Source of the DNA: Methanocella_A sp963792125
GTDB lineage: Archaea > Halobacteriota > Methanocellia > Methanocellales > Methanocellaceae
Length of the DNA stretch: 64,000 nt
Assembly (NCBI GenBank): GCA_963792125.1
Contig: CAWBVA010000006.1
Location: forward strand, 57,146-121,145
Reading direction: 5' to 3'
Shown: in pieces, positions 1 through 8,579 of the stretch
How positions within the stretch are numbered: position 1 is the first letter of the stretch
Layout of the letters: the number at the start of each line of letters is the position of its first letter
Notes under the pieces: generated by a model
Databases searched by the model: none
Seen by the model: the letters and a program-made list of their open reading frames with translations, nothing else
What the model was told of the DNA's origin: nothing
Program-made: the position numbers and the translations under genes

Positions 1-845
1 CCGGTCGCGCCGCGATAGTCGACATCCAGCAGCGGGTGGTTCAATGCCGCTCTTACGACACTGTCAGACTTGTCCTGGCTCTTGGTCTCGCCCACGAGCA
101 TTACGGCGATGCCGCCGGCATTCATGATCGCTTTAACATCGGCGAAATCGAGGTTAATGAGCGACGGCCGGGTGATCGTCTCGGATATGCCCTTGACAGT
201 CTCGGAAATCAGCTGGTCCATGACGGAGAACGCCTGCTCCAGCGGGAGGTTAGGCACCATTTCGAGCAGCCTGTTGTTGTCCAGCACGATGACCGTGTCT
301 GCGGCGGCTCTCAAGTCTGCGATGCCCTCTTCGGCCTTGACCATCCTGGCGCGTTCAACCTTGAACGGCGTGGAGACCATGCCTACGACGATAGCGCCCT
401 GTTCCTTGGCGACCTGTGCGACGATCGGTGCCGTGCCGGTACCGGTTCCGCCGCCCATGCCTGCCGTAATGAATACCAGGTCTGCGTCCTTCAGGACATC
501 CTGCAGTGTGCTTCTTGCCAGCTCGGCAGCGCGCTTTCCTATCTCGGGGAAACCGCCTGCGCCCAGTCCCCTGGTCAGCGATTTTCCGACCAGGATCTTC
601 TTGTCAGCCTTAATCACGTCGAGGTGCTGCTTATCGGTGTTGACCGCAATAGTCTCTGCGCCGTCGACACCAATGTTATACAGACGGTTGATGGTGTTGT
701 TACCTGCGCCGCCGCACCCGACGATCTTGATCTGGGGGAGCCCGAAGTCTTCAAAGTCCGCCCCGGCAGTGTTGTCCCCTTTCTCATTCCTGTACTCACG
801 TTCCATTTCAGTGTATTTCAGTGCTTCCTGCACAATAGATTGCAT
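1..845 (-). CDS. ftsZ: Cell division protein FtsZ (first paralogue), 3' end outside window
   Basis: Tubulin-like GTPase that polymerises into the division ring at mid-cell. The reverse strand is open from the window edge to about 845. It shows the FtsZ N-terminal nucleotide-binding core: IVGCGGAGNNTINRL, then AVNTDKQHL, the tubulin signature GGGTGTGTAPIVAQ and the T5-T6 region STPFKVERARM, LDNNRLLEMVPNLPL and INLDFADVKAIM. The C-terminal GTPase-activating part lies off the left edge. I chose ATG at 845 (protein starting MQSIVQEALKY) because a GGGAT stretch lies about 7 nt upstream; in-frame ATGs at 857 and 863 are alternatives. A second ftsZ lies at 10806-11987, so the organism has the usual euryarchaeal pair. 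Identity is certain; the start is not. Confidence 0.95.
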   Translation of the reverse strand, partial: MQSIVQEALKYTEMEREYRNEKGDNTAGADFEDFGLPQIKIVGCGGAGNNTINRLYNIGVDGAETIAVNTDKQHLDVIKADKKILVGKSLTRGLGAGGFPEIGKRAAELARSTLQDVLKDADLVFITAGMGGGTGTGTAPIVAQVAKEQGAIVVGMVSTPFKVERARMVKAEEGIADLRAAADTVIVLDNNRLLEMVPNLPLEQAFSVMDQLISETVKGISETITRPSLINLDFADVKAIMNAGGIAVMLVGETKSQDKSDSVVRAALNHPLLDVDYRGAT

Positions 846-863
846 TGTAAATCCCATCCCCAT

Positions 864-1637
864 ACGTATTGTATGTGTGTTTAATCCCCGGCTTCACGGG
901 CTGGCCGTCCGATGGCATACTAATCTGCGCATGCCATACTCGAAGGCGCCCCTGCTGCCGCGTTTTACTTTACAGACACGTTCGTTCCGGGCCGTCCTGG
1001 TTAGATACTGGACGATGTTCCTGGGCTGAAGTCGCAGCCCCGACAGGAAAGGCTGGCTGGACACGAGCCGTAATTCCGCCGGTTACAGTGGCAGAGCTCA
1101 TGTATCTAGCGAATGTCGATCAAATTGATCCCCATCAATTGATCCAATCCAAATCCCAAGCTTAGTATGCGCTTTTAGATATTTAAGCTTAGTGTTCCCT
1201 GAGGGTAATTACAAAAACAATAGCGTCCCTGATAGCCGAATAAACTATTTTTACCAGCGTATTTAAAAAATCGAACGGTATTTACTATCCGATACGATAA
1301 ATAATAAAAATTCAGCCATTTTAGACAAAGTATTTAATTATTTATTGCCTGAAGTTAAGCAATACCACGTATAGCCACCATAAATTAGCTTTGACGTTAA
1401 TAATTGCCTTAACGGGTCAGACAAGACAGAACTATCGAGATTGAAGGTAACGGAGAGGCCTCACAGCCCAGAAAAATCAGGAAATGGCCTTTATGTATAT
1501 ATTGTGTAATAAGCTGGCCATAAAATTACAAAATATTTCTAATAAAGGGTAAAGTTAATATATCAATACTTGTAATTGTTCGATAACACGTTGCTTCAGG
1601 TGTACTGGCAACGGCTGAACTATCTGGAGGGAATATC
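864..1637. other. Long intergenic region between ftsZ and the secreted protease
   Basis: This stretch of about 770 bases holds no ORF that I believe. The half next to the protease is AT-rich and lies between divergent genes, so it presumably carries both promoters. It contains an inverted repeat, AATTGAT-CCCC-ATCAATT (1123-1140), with flanking GATCA/TGATC extensions, and the word AAGCTTAGT twice (near 1158 and 1185). These could be regulator sites. No RNA gene was recognised. Confidence 0.5.
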
Positions 1638-1640
1638 ATA
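1626..1640 (+). promoter_or_regulatory. Strong ribosome-binding site pointing at an AUA start
   Basis: GGAGGG at 1626-1631 is followed after 6 nt by ATA at 1638. Reading from there gives a classic signal-peptide N-region (KTKT, then a hydrophobic core) fused in frame to the protease. No ATG, GTG or TTG lies at a suitable distance. The next in-frame standard start, GTG at 1674, would remove the charged N-region and most of the signal core. Confidence 0.6.
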
Positions 1641-4022
1641 AAAACAAAAACTGTACTGGGAATCGCGCTCGTTGTGATCATGCTGCTTTCAAGCACGGTC
1701 GCGGTATTCGCTGCGGTCCCGCCCCAAAAGGACCAGTCAGTTGCAAGCTCATCGGGCTACTCTACTTATATCGTAGCCTTCAAGGACTCCGGCGCCGCAG
1801 CCAGGGCAGCCGATAGCATCACGAGCTTGGTCAACTCTTATAATGGCAAGATCATCTACAGGTACAGCGTGATCGACGGAATGGCGATCACTATGCCCGA
1901 CAACAAGGTTGACGAGCTCAAGGCCATGTCCGGCGTCAAGTACGTCGAGAAAGACCAGCAGGTACATGTCCTGCTCGACAAGGCCGTGCCCCAGATCGGC
2001 GGCGACCAGGTATGGTCGGCCGGCTACACCGGCAAGGGCATCAAAGTGGCCGTCATCGACACTGGCGTCGACGCAGGCCACGCCGACCTGAACGGCAACA
2101 AAGTTGTCGGCTGGGTCGACTACGTGAACGGTAAGACCTCGCCCTACGACGACCACGGCCATGGCACCCATGTGTCCAGCACCATCGCAGGCACAGGCGC
2201 AGCTTCGAGCGGCAAGTACAAGGGCGTCGCCCCTGAAGCAGGCATCATTGGCATCAAGGTACTGGGCAAGGACGGCTCCGGCAGCACCAGCAACATCATC
2301 AAGGGCATCGAGTGGGCCGTCAATAACGGCGCCGATGTCATCTCCATGTCGCTGGGCAGCTCAACCCACTCACAGTCCAGCGATACCGCCATCGATAACG
2401 CCATCAAGGCAGGCGTAGTCTGTGTCATCGCGGCCGGCAACAGCGGCTCGGGCGCCAAGACCATCGCCTGTCCGGGCGACGACATCAACGCCATCACCGT
2501 CGGAGCCGTCGACCGGAACGACGCCATCGCCTCGTTCAGCTCCCGCGGCCCCAACCGCGACGGCAGTGTCAAGCCGGACGTCAGCAACATGGGCGTAGGC
2601 CTCGTTGCAGCCAAGGCGACGGGCATCACCATAGGCAAGGCAGTGGACCAGTACTACACGGCCCTCAGCGGCACCTCAATGGCCACCCCGATGACCTCGG
2701 GCGCCGTGGCGCTGCTCCTGCAGGCAAAGCCTGACATGACCCCCGCACAGGTTAAGGACGCGCTGACGAAGACGGCAAAGCCGCTCGGCGGCAGCGTTCC
2801 GAACAACAACTACGGCTACGGCCGCGTGCAGGCGAAAGCTGCGCTGGACTATGTATTGAGCGGCAAGCTCCCGGCCCCCACGCCGACGCCGACACCAACG
2901 CCGACCCCCAACCCGGGCGATCCGACACCAACGCCGACCCCGCAGCCGGGCGGCTACGCGGTAAGCCTGGCAAACCTGTTCGCCAGGTATAATAACCAGC
3001 TCAGCACCTCGATGGAGAAGTTCCAGGTGCAGCCTGGCACGACCGTGACCCAGGGCGCCATGATCTCGAACACGGGAGAAGCGACCGACTCGTACACGAT
3101 GTCGGTCAGCGGCATACCTGACGCCTGGTGGACCCTCAGCGGGTATAACGGCGGCAGCCTCGATTCGAGCACGGCGGCCACCATGAGCCTGGCCATCACA
3201 CCGGCAGCATCGGCATCTGCGGGCACGTACACGATTACGCTGACCGCGAAGTCGGATTCCGACAGCTCGGTGAGCGCGTCGAAGACCTACAAGCTCAACG
3301 TGGCAGGCGCAACAACGCCGACGCCGACGCCCACTCCGAAGCCGACCATAACCCCGAGACCGACAGCGACGCCGACGCCGGGCCCGAACCCGACGCCGAC
3401 GCCTACCCCGGTACCCGGCGGTAACGCGTTCACTGGCGTCGTCGCCAGCGGCGGCGAGTTCTACGAGTACGCAGTACCGGCACAGGCCGGACCGGTCTCG
3501 GTAAAGGTGTCCTGGACGGGCACGACCAACGACCTGAACCTGTACATGTACGACCCGAGCGGCGCACTGGTCGCGAAATCGGAGCAGCGCTCCACGACCT
3601 CGGAGACCGTCACTTACAATGCGCCCACCGCAGGCTACTACCTGATCAAGGTGCAGGCGAAGACGGCATTCCGGCCGGTGACCTTCACCGGCGAGAGCAG
3701 CAAGCCAGTAAAGGCGGCGTACGTGAAGACGGGCACGCTTGGCAGGGGCCAGACGGTCAGTATGAACGTCAACCCCGGCAATGCGGGCAGCGTCAACGCA
3801 CGGCTCACCTGCGGCTGGTCGTTCAGCATGCCGACGATGAGCCTGTATGGCCCGAACGGCAGCAAGGTAGCGGACGGCAATACCATCAAGGAGAGCTGGA
3901 CGTCCACCTACGCACACCTGAACTACGCGCCGGCGCCAGCGGGTACTTACACGCTGAAGATCGACGGCACGAAGATAAGCACCACCCTGGACTATAAGCT
4001 GGTCACACCGTACCAGCTATAA
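1638..4022 (+). CDS. Secreted subtilisin-like serine protease (S8) with TP-rich linkers and C-terminal beta domains
   Basis: Exported peptidase predicted to hydrolyse proteins outside the cell. Numbering is from the proposed AUA start (794 aa). Order: signal peptide (1-26); I9-type inhibitor propeptide (about 40-110, YIVAFKDSG to VEKDQQV); S8 catalytic domain (about 115-410) with Asp141 in VIDTGVD, His175 in HGHGTHVS, oxyanion Asn268 in AAGNSG and Ser347 in LSGTSMATP; Thr-Pro linker; a CARDB/NEW3-like beta domain; a second Thr-Pro linker; then two PPC-like pre-peptidase domains to the C-terminus. The propeptide suggests autocatalytic maturation after export. There is no membrane anchor at the end. 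A hairpin terminator follows directly. If AUA is not the start, GTG at 1674 is the first standard codon (782 aa), but it would give a poor signal peptide. Family assignment is secure. Confidence 0.95.
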   Translation: MKTKTVLGIALVVIMLLSSTVAVFAAVPPQKDQSVASSSGYSTYIVAFKDSGAAARAADSITSLVNSYNGKIIYRYSVIDGMAITMPDNKVDELKAMSGVKYVEKDQQVHVLLDKAVPQIGGDQVWSAGYTGKGIKVAVIDTGVDAGHADLNGNKVVGWVDYVNGKTSPYDDHGHGTHVSSTIAGTGAASSGKYKGVAPEAGIIGIKVLGKDGSGSTSNIIKGIEWAVNNGADVISMSLGSSTHSQSSDTAIDNAIKAGVVCVIAAGNSGSGAKTIACPGDDINAITVGAVDRNDAIASFSSRGPNRDGSVKPDVSNMGVGLVAAKATGITIGKAVDQYYTALSGTSMATPMTSGAVALLLQAKPDMTPAQVKDALTKTAKPLGGSVPNNNYGYGRVQAKAALDYVLSGKLPAPTPTPTPTPTPNPGDPTPTPTPQPGGYAVSLANLFARYNNQLSTSMEKFQVQPGTTVTQGAMISNTGEATDSYTMSVSGIPDAWWTLSGYNGGSLDSSTAATMSLAITPAASASAGTYTITLTAKSDSDSSVSASKTYKLNVAGATTPTPTPTPKPTITPRPTATPTPGPNPTPTPTPVPGGNAFTGVVASGGEFYEYAVPAQAGPVSVKVSWTGTTNDLNLYMYDPSGALVAKSEQRSTTSETVTYNAPTAGYYLIKVQAKTAFRPVTFTGESSKPVKAAYVKTGTLGRGQTVSMNVNPGNAGSVNARLTCGWSFSMPTMSLYGPNGSKVADGNTIKESWTSTYAHLNYAPAPAGTYTLKIDGTKISTTLDYKLVTPYQL

Positions 4023-4032
4023 AATACCCGAC

Positions 4033-4075
4033 GGACACGGTGCCGGTATCATTCACCGTGTCCCACCTTTTTATT
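4033..4075 (+). terminator. Hairpin terminator after the S8 protease
   Basis: A perfect 10-bp stem, GGACACGGTG (4033-4042) and CACCGTGTCC (4054-4063), has an 11-nt loop and is followed by CACCTTTTTATT. It starts 11 nt after the protease stop codon. Confidence 0.8.
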
Positions 4076-4191
4076 CGATTTTATTTGTCATGTTTTAGCT
4101 CGCATCATCCCGGTATATTATGCGACATCAAGCAGGTAGAATGATCGTCAAGCAATTTAAAGGCAAGTGCGGATGAATCGCGGTGACAACT

Positions 4192-4420
4192 ATGGATGGA
4201 GTCAAGAGCAAGGGAAAGAGGCGCAGGCAAAGAAGTCGCAGGCAAAGTCAAGGAAGAAGACTGGCGAATCCTCGATACAGAGAGGATAGGAACTGGAGTC
4301 AGAATGGAGAGCTTAAGGCAGACTGAAACAGAGGCTCGGCAAGCGAAGAGAGAAAGCTGGAATAATATTACCGGCATGAGGCCAGCAAAGGCAATGAATT
4401 TCGCAAGGCCGAGATGAAGC
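4192..4420 (+). pseudogene. Decayed CsbD-like stress protein
   Basis: A GGTGA ribosome-binding site (4182-4186) stands 5 nt before ATG 4192 (MDGVKSKGK), but no single frame stays open. Stitching frames gives MDGVKSKGK, then AGKEVAGKVKEE, then ELESEWRA, stop, GRLKQRLGKRREKAG. This follows the CsbD family pattern of a short (60-70 aa), Lys/Glu/Ala-rich protein with repeated GKxKE words. At least two frameshifts and a stop are needed, more damage per length than in the other interrupted genes here, so I favour a true remnant. CsbD proteins are small stress-response proteins of unknown mechanism. The assignment rests on composition and motif spacing only. Confidence 0.5.
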
Positions 4421-4513
4421 TCGGGCAGTTCCAAGACAGATCAAAAAGCACAAAGATGACAAAGGACACTGAAGACACGGCGATGGCCCGTGTCCGTCAT
4501 GCCCTGGCTTTGG

Positions 4514-5377
4514 TCACAGATTATCCATGTTAGCTCTCATGGCGAAGAGCCCCTGGTCTATGCCGTGCACTTTCATCAGCGTGCTCAGCTTGGTGATGTC
4601 CAGCGATGTGTCCATGGGCACGCGCACCGTCATGCCGAGCTCAGAAGCGCTCACTGGCACGACCAGGCTGTCGTCCAGACCGAAGGCGGCCGCGATTTTC
4701 CGGCCGAACTCGTAGTGGCTGACACGCTCCGGGCCTGCGACATTGTACCACCCGTTCATGCGGTTCACAATCAACGTCTTTATGGCTTTGACCGCGTCGT
4801 CGATCAATACAGGCGAGAAATACATGTCCCTCGCCAGTTCGACTTTCTGGCCTGCACGGATCTGGTTGTAGACGTGGCTCGCGAAGTTCTCCGGGTAGCT
4901 GCCGTACAGCTCTCCTACCCGGACTATGAGAAACTCCCTCACTTTATCGGAATGCACCTCACCCATCAGCCTGGTCTCGCCGTAGACGTTGATCGGGTTC
5001 ACATTGTCGCTCTCGGTGTACAGGCCTCCGGGCTTTCGCCCGTCGAAGACGAAGGGCGTCGACTTGTAGACTACCCGTGAGCCCGCTTTCTGGGCCGCGT
5101 CGACGAAGAAGCGCACGGACCGGGTGTTGAACTGCATGGCATCCATACGGTGCTGCTCGCAGTAATCGACGTCGCTGGCCTCCTCGGTCAGGACTATCAC
5201 TGAAGGACGAAGCTCGTCCACGAGACGGGTGATGCTCTCGGCGCTCAGCGCATCGTAGGTCTGGTAACCCCGGGGTATGTCCGGGCAGGTGTGGTCGCAG
5301 GCGCCCCTGGCCATCTCGGCGGCCATGGCATCGACGATGCGGGTGCCCAGCGGGTTGCATCCGGTGACTAAGATCAT
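4514..5377 (-). CDS. RmlD-like NAD(P)-dependent sugar-nucleotide reductase (extended SDR)
   Basis: 287 aa, the usual length of dTDP-4-dehydrorhamnose reductase/RmlD-type proteins. The N-terminus, MILVTGCNPLGTRIVDAM, is the Rossmann glycine-rich dinucleotide site. The middle holds STPFVFDGRKPGGLYTESD and then YGETRLMGE, followed by VRVGELYGSYP, as in RmlD proteins. In the catalytic YxxxK motif the Lys position is Arg (YGETR), unusual for an active SDR reductase, so either catalysis is altered or the protein is non-catalytic, like the regulatory MAT2B branch. It stands alone, with no rhamnose operon beside it, so the substrate is unknown. ATG 5377 is the only sensible start. Confidence 0.8.
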   Translation of the reverse strand: MILVTGCNPLGTRIVDAMAAEMARGACDHTCPDIPRGYQTYDALSAESITRLVDELRPSVIVLTEEASDVDYCEQHRMDAMQFNTRSVRFFVDAAQKAGSRVVYKSTPFVFDGRKPGGLYTESDNVNPINVYGETRLMGEVHSDKVREFLIVRVGELYGSYPENFASHVYNQIRAGQKVELARDMYFSPVLIDDAVKAIKTLIVNRMNGWYNVAGPERVSHYEFGRKIAAAFGLDDSLVVPVSASELGMTVRVPMDTSLDITKLSTLMKVHGIDQGLFAMRANMDNL

Positions 5378-5627
5378 AAGGTTGCTCCGTAAGTTCTGGT
5401 TTTAATATATCGCGGCTGATTTAAATAGTCGTTGCCGCATTCCAGCAATGGGTCAAGCCAGCAAGTAGTCGGTGGATGACACGGGGTCTGGCCAGGCATT
5501 AATGATGAACAGCCGGGTCATCGATTCGTGATGGCCAAGCGGGCGTTCGCGCGCGAAGACGGACAGGCCTCGCTTATCGCCGATTCGATAATATTTCTCA
5601 CTGAAATGTACGGGCGCCTTGATGTAG

Positions 5628-7061
5628 CTACTTCTGTACCAGCCGGACGAAAGGCTTGCTGTCAGACGGCACCATGATGTACTCGCCTGACAGGTTGCCA
5701 TTCGGCGATTTAGCCACCCTCATGAACTGGTACCGGCCCCTGACGTACATATCGATGATGCCGTCGCAGGACTGACGGACGAATTCAGCCAGCCCGGGGT
5801 CGAGCTCGTGGAAATTGCAGCAGGCGAGGTACAGGTCGCCTCGTTCCCGTGCCCTCGACTGTCCGGCGGTGAACCTCATACGTAGCGCGTCGGCCCCGTG
5901 TGAGTAGCGCTCGCCGTTCAGGTCAGACAGTATGCGCCAGCGCCGTTCGGAGTGAGTGCGCCCGGAAAAGATGACCATGTCCTCGACCTCAGGGTAATTC
6001 TCCACGACACCAGGCTTGAGATCTTCCGGTACCTGCCTCATGTAGTGGTCTATAAGGAATGCGTTGCCTTTTGCACATTCTTTGCCGAGGTCGACGCCGT
6101 AGCGCCCGAGCCCTTCCCCGAGCGTCTGGAAAGACAGCCGTGCCGGCGGCGCGTATACTACGCCGTCGCCCGCCTCGAACGCCTTGCTGATGATCGACTC
6201 AACGACGGGCAGGAAGTCCGTCCGGTCGTCCACGGAGAGCACCCAGGACATCCCGTAGTCCATGCGGACGATGCGGTCGAAGTCCTGGATGCCAGCCATA
6301 GCAGGCGAGGATACGTCAGGCATATGACGCGTCGACAGGTCAGGGATGATCTTCACCCCGTCACTGCCCAGCGTGTATAGCTGGCTGGACATATGCTGCC
6401 GGTTGCCCCGAAGCTTCTGTACTGCAATATTGAACTCACGCTCATGGTCATGCATGTGCGAGTCCAGGTTGATCACGCAGTCGGCGAGGTACTTCTCCAC
6501 GTCAAGCAGCCGCGAGTCGGATTCCTCGGCCGTCAGCAGCACGGTACAGCCAAGCCTCGTAAGCAAGGCGCCCATGAGCAGGATGTCCTTACGCATGGCT
6601 GTCTCGCTGTCGTACAGCATCGTGATGGTGGTGATCGGGTCGATGATGAGGTGCTGGATGCCCTTGCCCTCGACCATGCTGCGGATTTCCTCGATCAGTG
6701 AGCTCTCGTCAGTGAAATGCAGGCCGGTGATGATGCCCATGGAGGACTCGATGAACTCGATAGAGCCGGTATGCCCGGCGTTCTTCTTGTGGGAGAAGTC
6801 GCGGTAGCCCGTATGCACCAGCGAGTCGTCATAAAAGCTCAGGTTGCTGGCGAACTGCCGGACCTTGAACACTGGCTCGCTCGTGCTCACGTAGAGCACA
6901 CGCTCGCCACGGCTGGCCTGGTAGAAGGCGTACTGGAGGGCCATCAGGGTCTTTCCGGCCCCGTAGTTGCCTGACACCAGCACAGTCGAGCCTTTGATGA
7001 AGCCTCCGCTGAGCATCTGATCAAGGCCGCTGATACCAGTTTTCACCAGCTCTAAAGTCAT
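5628..7061 (-). CDS. KaiC-like RecA-superfamily ATPase with a degenerate second domain
   Basis: 477 aa. Domain 1 (about 1-240) is KaiC/RadA-like: TGISGLDQML then Walker A GNYGAGKT near residue 38, and a Walker B-like LIIDPIT. Such single-ATPase KaiC relatives are common in archaea and are linked to signalling or motility. Domain 2 (about 255-477, from WVLSVDDRTDFLP) looks like a RecA-type fold without a P-loop and could be a sensor or partner-binding module; this is inference. Start: GTG 7070 would give a longer protein, but the ribosome-binding site GGGGTGA (which contains that GTG) lies 5 nt before ATG 7061, so I use 7061. The gene is monocistronic; its substrate and partner are unknown. 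Confidence 0.85.
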   Translation of the reverse strand: MTLELVKTGISGLDQMLSGGFIKGSTVLVSGNYGAGKTLMALQYAFYQASRGERVLYVSTSEPVFKVRQFASNLSFYDDSLVHTGYRDFSHKKNAGHTGSIEFIESSMGIITGLHFTDESSLIEEIRSMVEGKGIQHLIIDPITTITMLYDSETAMRKDILLMGALLTRLGCTVLLTAEESDSRLLDVEKYLADCVINLDSHMHDHEREFNIAVQKLRGNRQHMSSQLYTLGSDGVKIIPDLSTRHMPDVSSPAMAGIQDFDRIVRMDYGMSWVLSVDDRTDFLPVVESIISKAFEAGDGVVYAPPARLSFQTLGEGLGRYGVDLGKECAKGNAFLIDHYMRQVPEDLKPGVVENYPEVEDMVIFSGRTHSERRWRILSDLNGERYSHGADALRMRFTAGQSRARERGDLYLACCNFHELDPGLAEFVRQSCDGIIDMYVRGRYQFMRVAKSPNGNLSGEYIMVPSDSKPFVRLVQK

Positions 7062-7331
7062 GTGTTTCACCCCGCCATTAATGACTTACCGGATCATGAA
7101 TAATATCCATAAGATATTATTACCTGTATAGTTATTAGGCGATAAATTTATAAGCTTTCTCGTGCCAATCGCCGGGACAATAAGAATGTTCAGTATGGTA
7201 ATATAACAAACGCCAAATAATAGCGGGAAAACGGGCATTCAGCAGTAAAAAATACAGGAATTGCCTGGCGCAGGCTGAAAAGTCAGGCTATAAAAGAAAT
7301 AAAAAATGAAAAAAAGAAGGGTTCGGCTGGT

Positions 7332-7640
7332 TTAGCCGAAGAGGGCGCCGAGACCTTCCATGCCGGTGGCCTCTTCCTCTTCCTTCTTCTTCTCGTCCTT
7401 CGGGGCTTCCTCTGCTGCTGCCGGTGCGCCTGCTGCGGCGGCTGCCGGGGCCGGGGCTGCTGCGAACGCTGCCTTGGAGATAGCCTCTTCGATGTTGACG
7501 CCCTCGAGGGCGGCAACCAGCGCCTTGACACGTGCCTCGTTCACAGTCACGCCCGCCGCCTTCAGGACGGAAGTGACACCGTTCTCATCCACAGGCTTTC
7601 CAGCCTTGTGTAATAAAAGTGCTGCGTATACGTATTCCAT
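7332..7640 (-). CDS. rpl12: 50S ribosomal protein L12 (archaeal P1-type stalk protein)
   Basis: 102 aa acidic stalk protein that recruits translation factors to the large subunit. The N-terminal dimerisation/P0-binding part (MEYVYAALLLHKAGKPV) is followed by a long Ala/Pro hinge (about 60-80), a Lys/Glu-rich stretch and the conserved C-terminal tail MEGLGALFG that contacts translational GTPases. It is the last gene of the ribosomal run, 21 nt after rpl10. Intact. Confidence 0.97.
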   Translation of the reverse strand: MEYVYAALLLHKAGKPVDENGVTSVLKAAGVTVNEARVKALVAALEGVNIEEAISKAAFAAAPAPAAAAAGAPAAAEEAPKDEKKKEEEEATGMEGLGALFG

Positions 7641-7661
7641 TTGTAAACACCTCAGTTATTG

Positions 7662-8577
7662 TTATTTTACCTTTGCTTTTAGCTCTTCGTCTAATGCGTT
7701 TTCCTTGCCTGCTACCGTCTTTGCGACGGCCAGCATTTCCAGCTCAGCCTTCGTCAGGATCAGGTCCATGACTTCCTTCTCGAAGATGGGCGCGTTCACT
7801 GCAAGTGACTTGGACTCCAGTACCGCCTTCTGTATGAGCGGGACTATGGTGTCCTTGTTTGCAATGCCTGCTTCTAAGCTGAGGCTTAATGCCTGTCTGG
7901 CGGCCAGAGCGAAGTTGGCTCTTAGCTGGTCCTCGTCCATGCCCAGATCCTGGGCCATGTATAATGTCGGACCTTCGACGACTGCCTTCAGGTTCAGGCC
8001 GACGTCCATCGGCGTGATCTCGAGCCTTGTGAGCATCTCTGCGAGCTTGGCAGAGATCTTCTCGCCCTTCCTGACGACTGTCTTCGTATCCTTGATGACG
8101 ACCTTGCCACCCTCGATGCCTGCCGGGATTCCGACCTGCTGCAGCTCGCCCACGAGTGGGCCGGGCTTGAACGAGGTGGGTCCTCTGGGGACGATGATGT
8201 CGTTCGGCGCAACGTCGCCGCCTTTGGCCGTCCGCTTGGACTTGGTCGACTCTAAAAGCTTGAACAGCTTGAACGCATTCATGTCCGTGTAGACCATGAC
8301 CATCTGGCCTTCCACGAAATTTATAAGCTCGTGAGCCTTCTCGTCCTGCGGGATCGAATCGAGCGCGATAGTGGCCAGCGTGTTGCGGACCATCCGCATC
8401 TCGACCTTGCCGCGCAGGCTCTGCCGCATTTTCTGCAGCGAGTCTAGCCGGCACACCGTGGACGTCCACGATACCTGACGACTTGTACTTGTGGATGCCG
8501 TCGACGATCTTCTGGATCTCGTCCTTCTTCCACTGGGGAATGTGGACGCTGTGGTGAACCTGGGTTTCGGTCTCCAT
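7662..8577 (-). CDS. rpl10: 50S ribosomal protein L10 (P0), interrupted by one frameshift
   Basis: Base of the ribosomal stalk: binds 23S rRNA together with L11 and carries L12 dimers. Two frames join to the full protein. The N-terminal part from ATG 8577 (METETQVHHSVHIPQWKKDEI ... GIVDVHGVPAR) continues in another frame as LQKMRQSLRGKVEMRMVRNTL through to ELKAKVK. The break is near 8438-8447, where one extra base fits; the span of 916 nt is 3n+1. An intact L10 is essential in archaea, so a sequence error is much likelier than a real lesion. The ribosome-binding site GGGTGATG overlaps the end of rpl1, two bases upstream, so the genes are translationally coupled. The C-terminus lacks the long acidic P0 tail seen in some archaea. 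Confidence 0.93.
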
Positions 8578-8579
8578 GG

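Noticed and set aside
2676..3917. Long antisense ORF over the S8 protease (413 codons)
   Set aside because: Arg-rich translation typical of a shadow of a GC-rich gene; the sense strand has full catalytic motifs.
7662..8577. Programmed frameshifting in rpl10
   Set aside because: No slippery heptamer with downstream structure is apparent, and rpl1 next door has a similar single-base defect.
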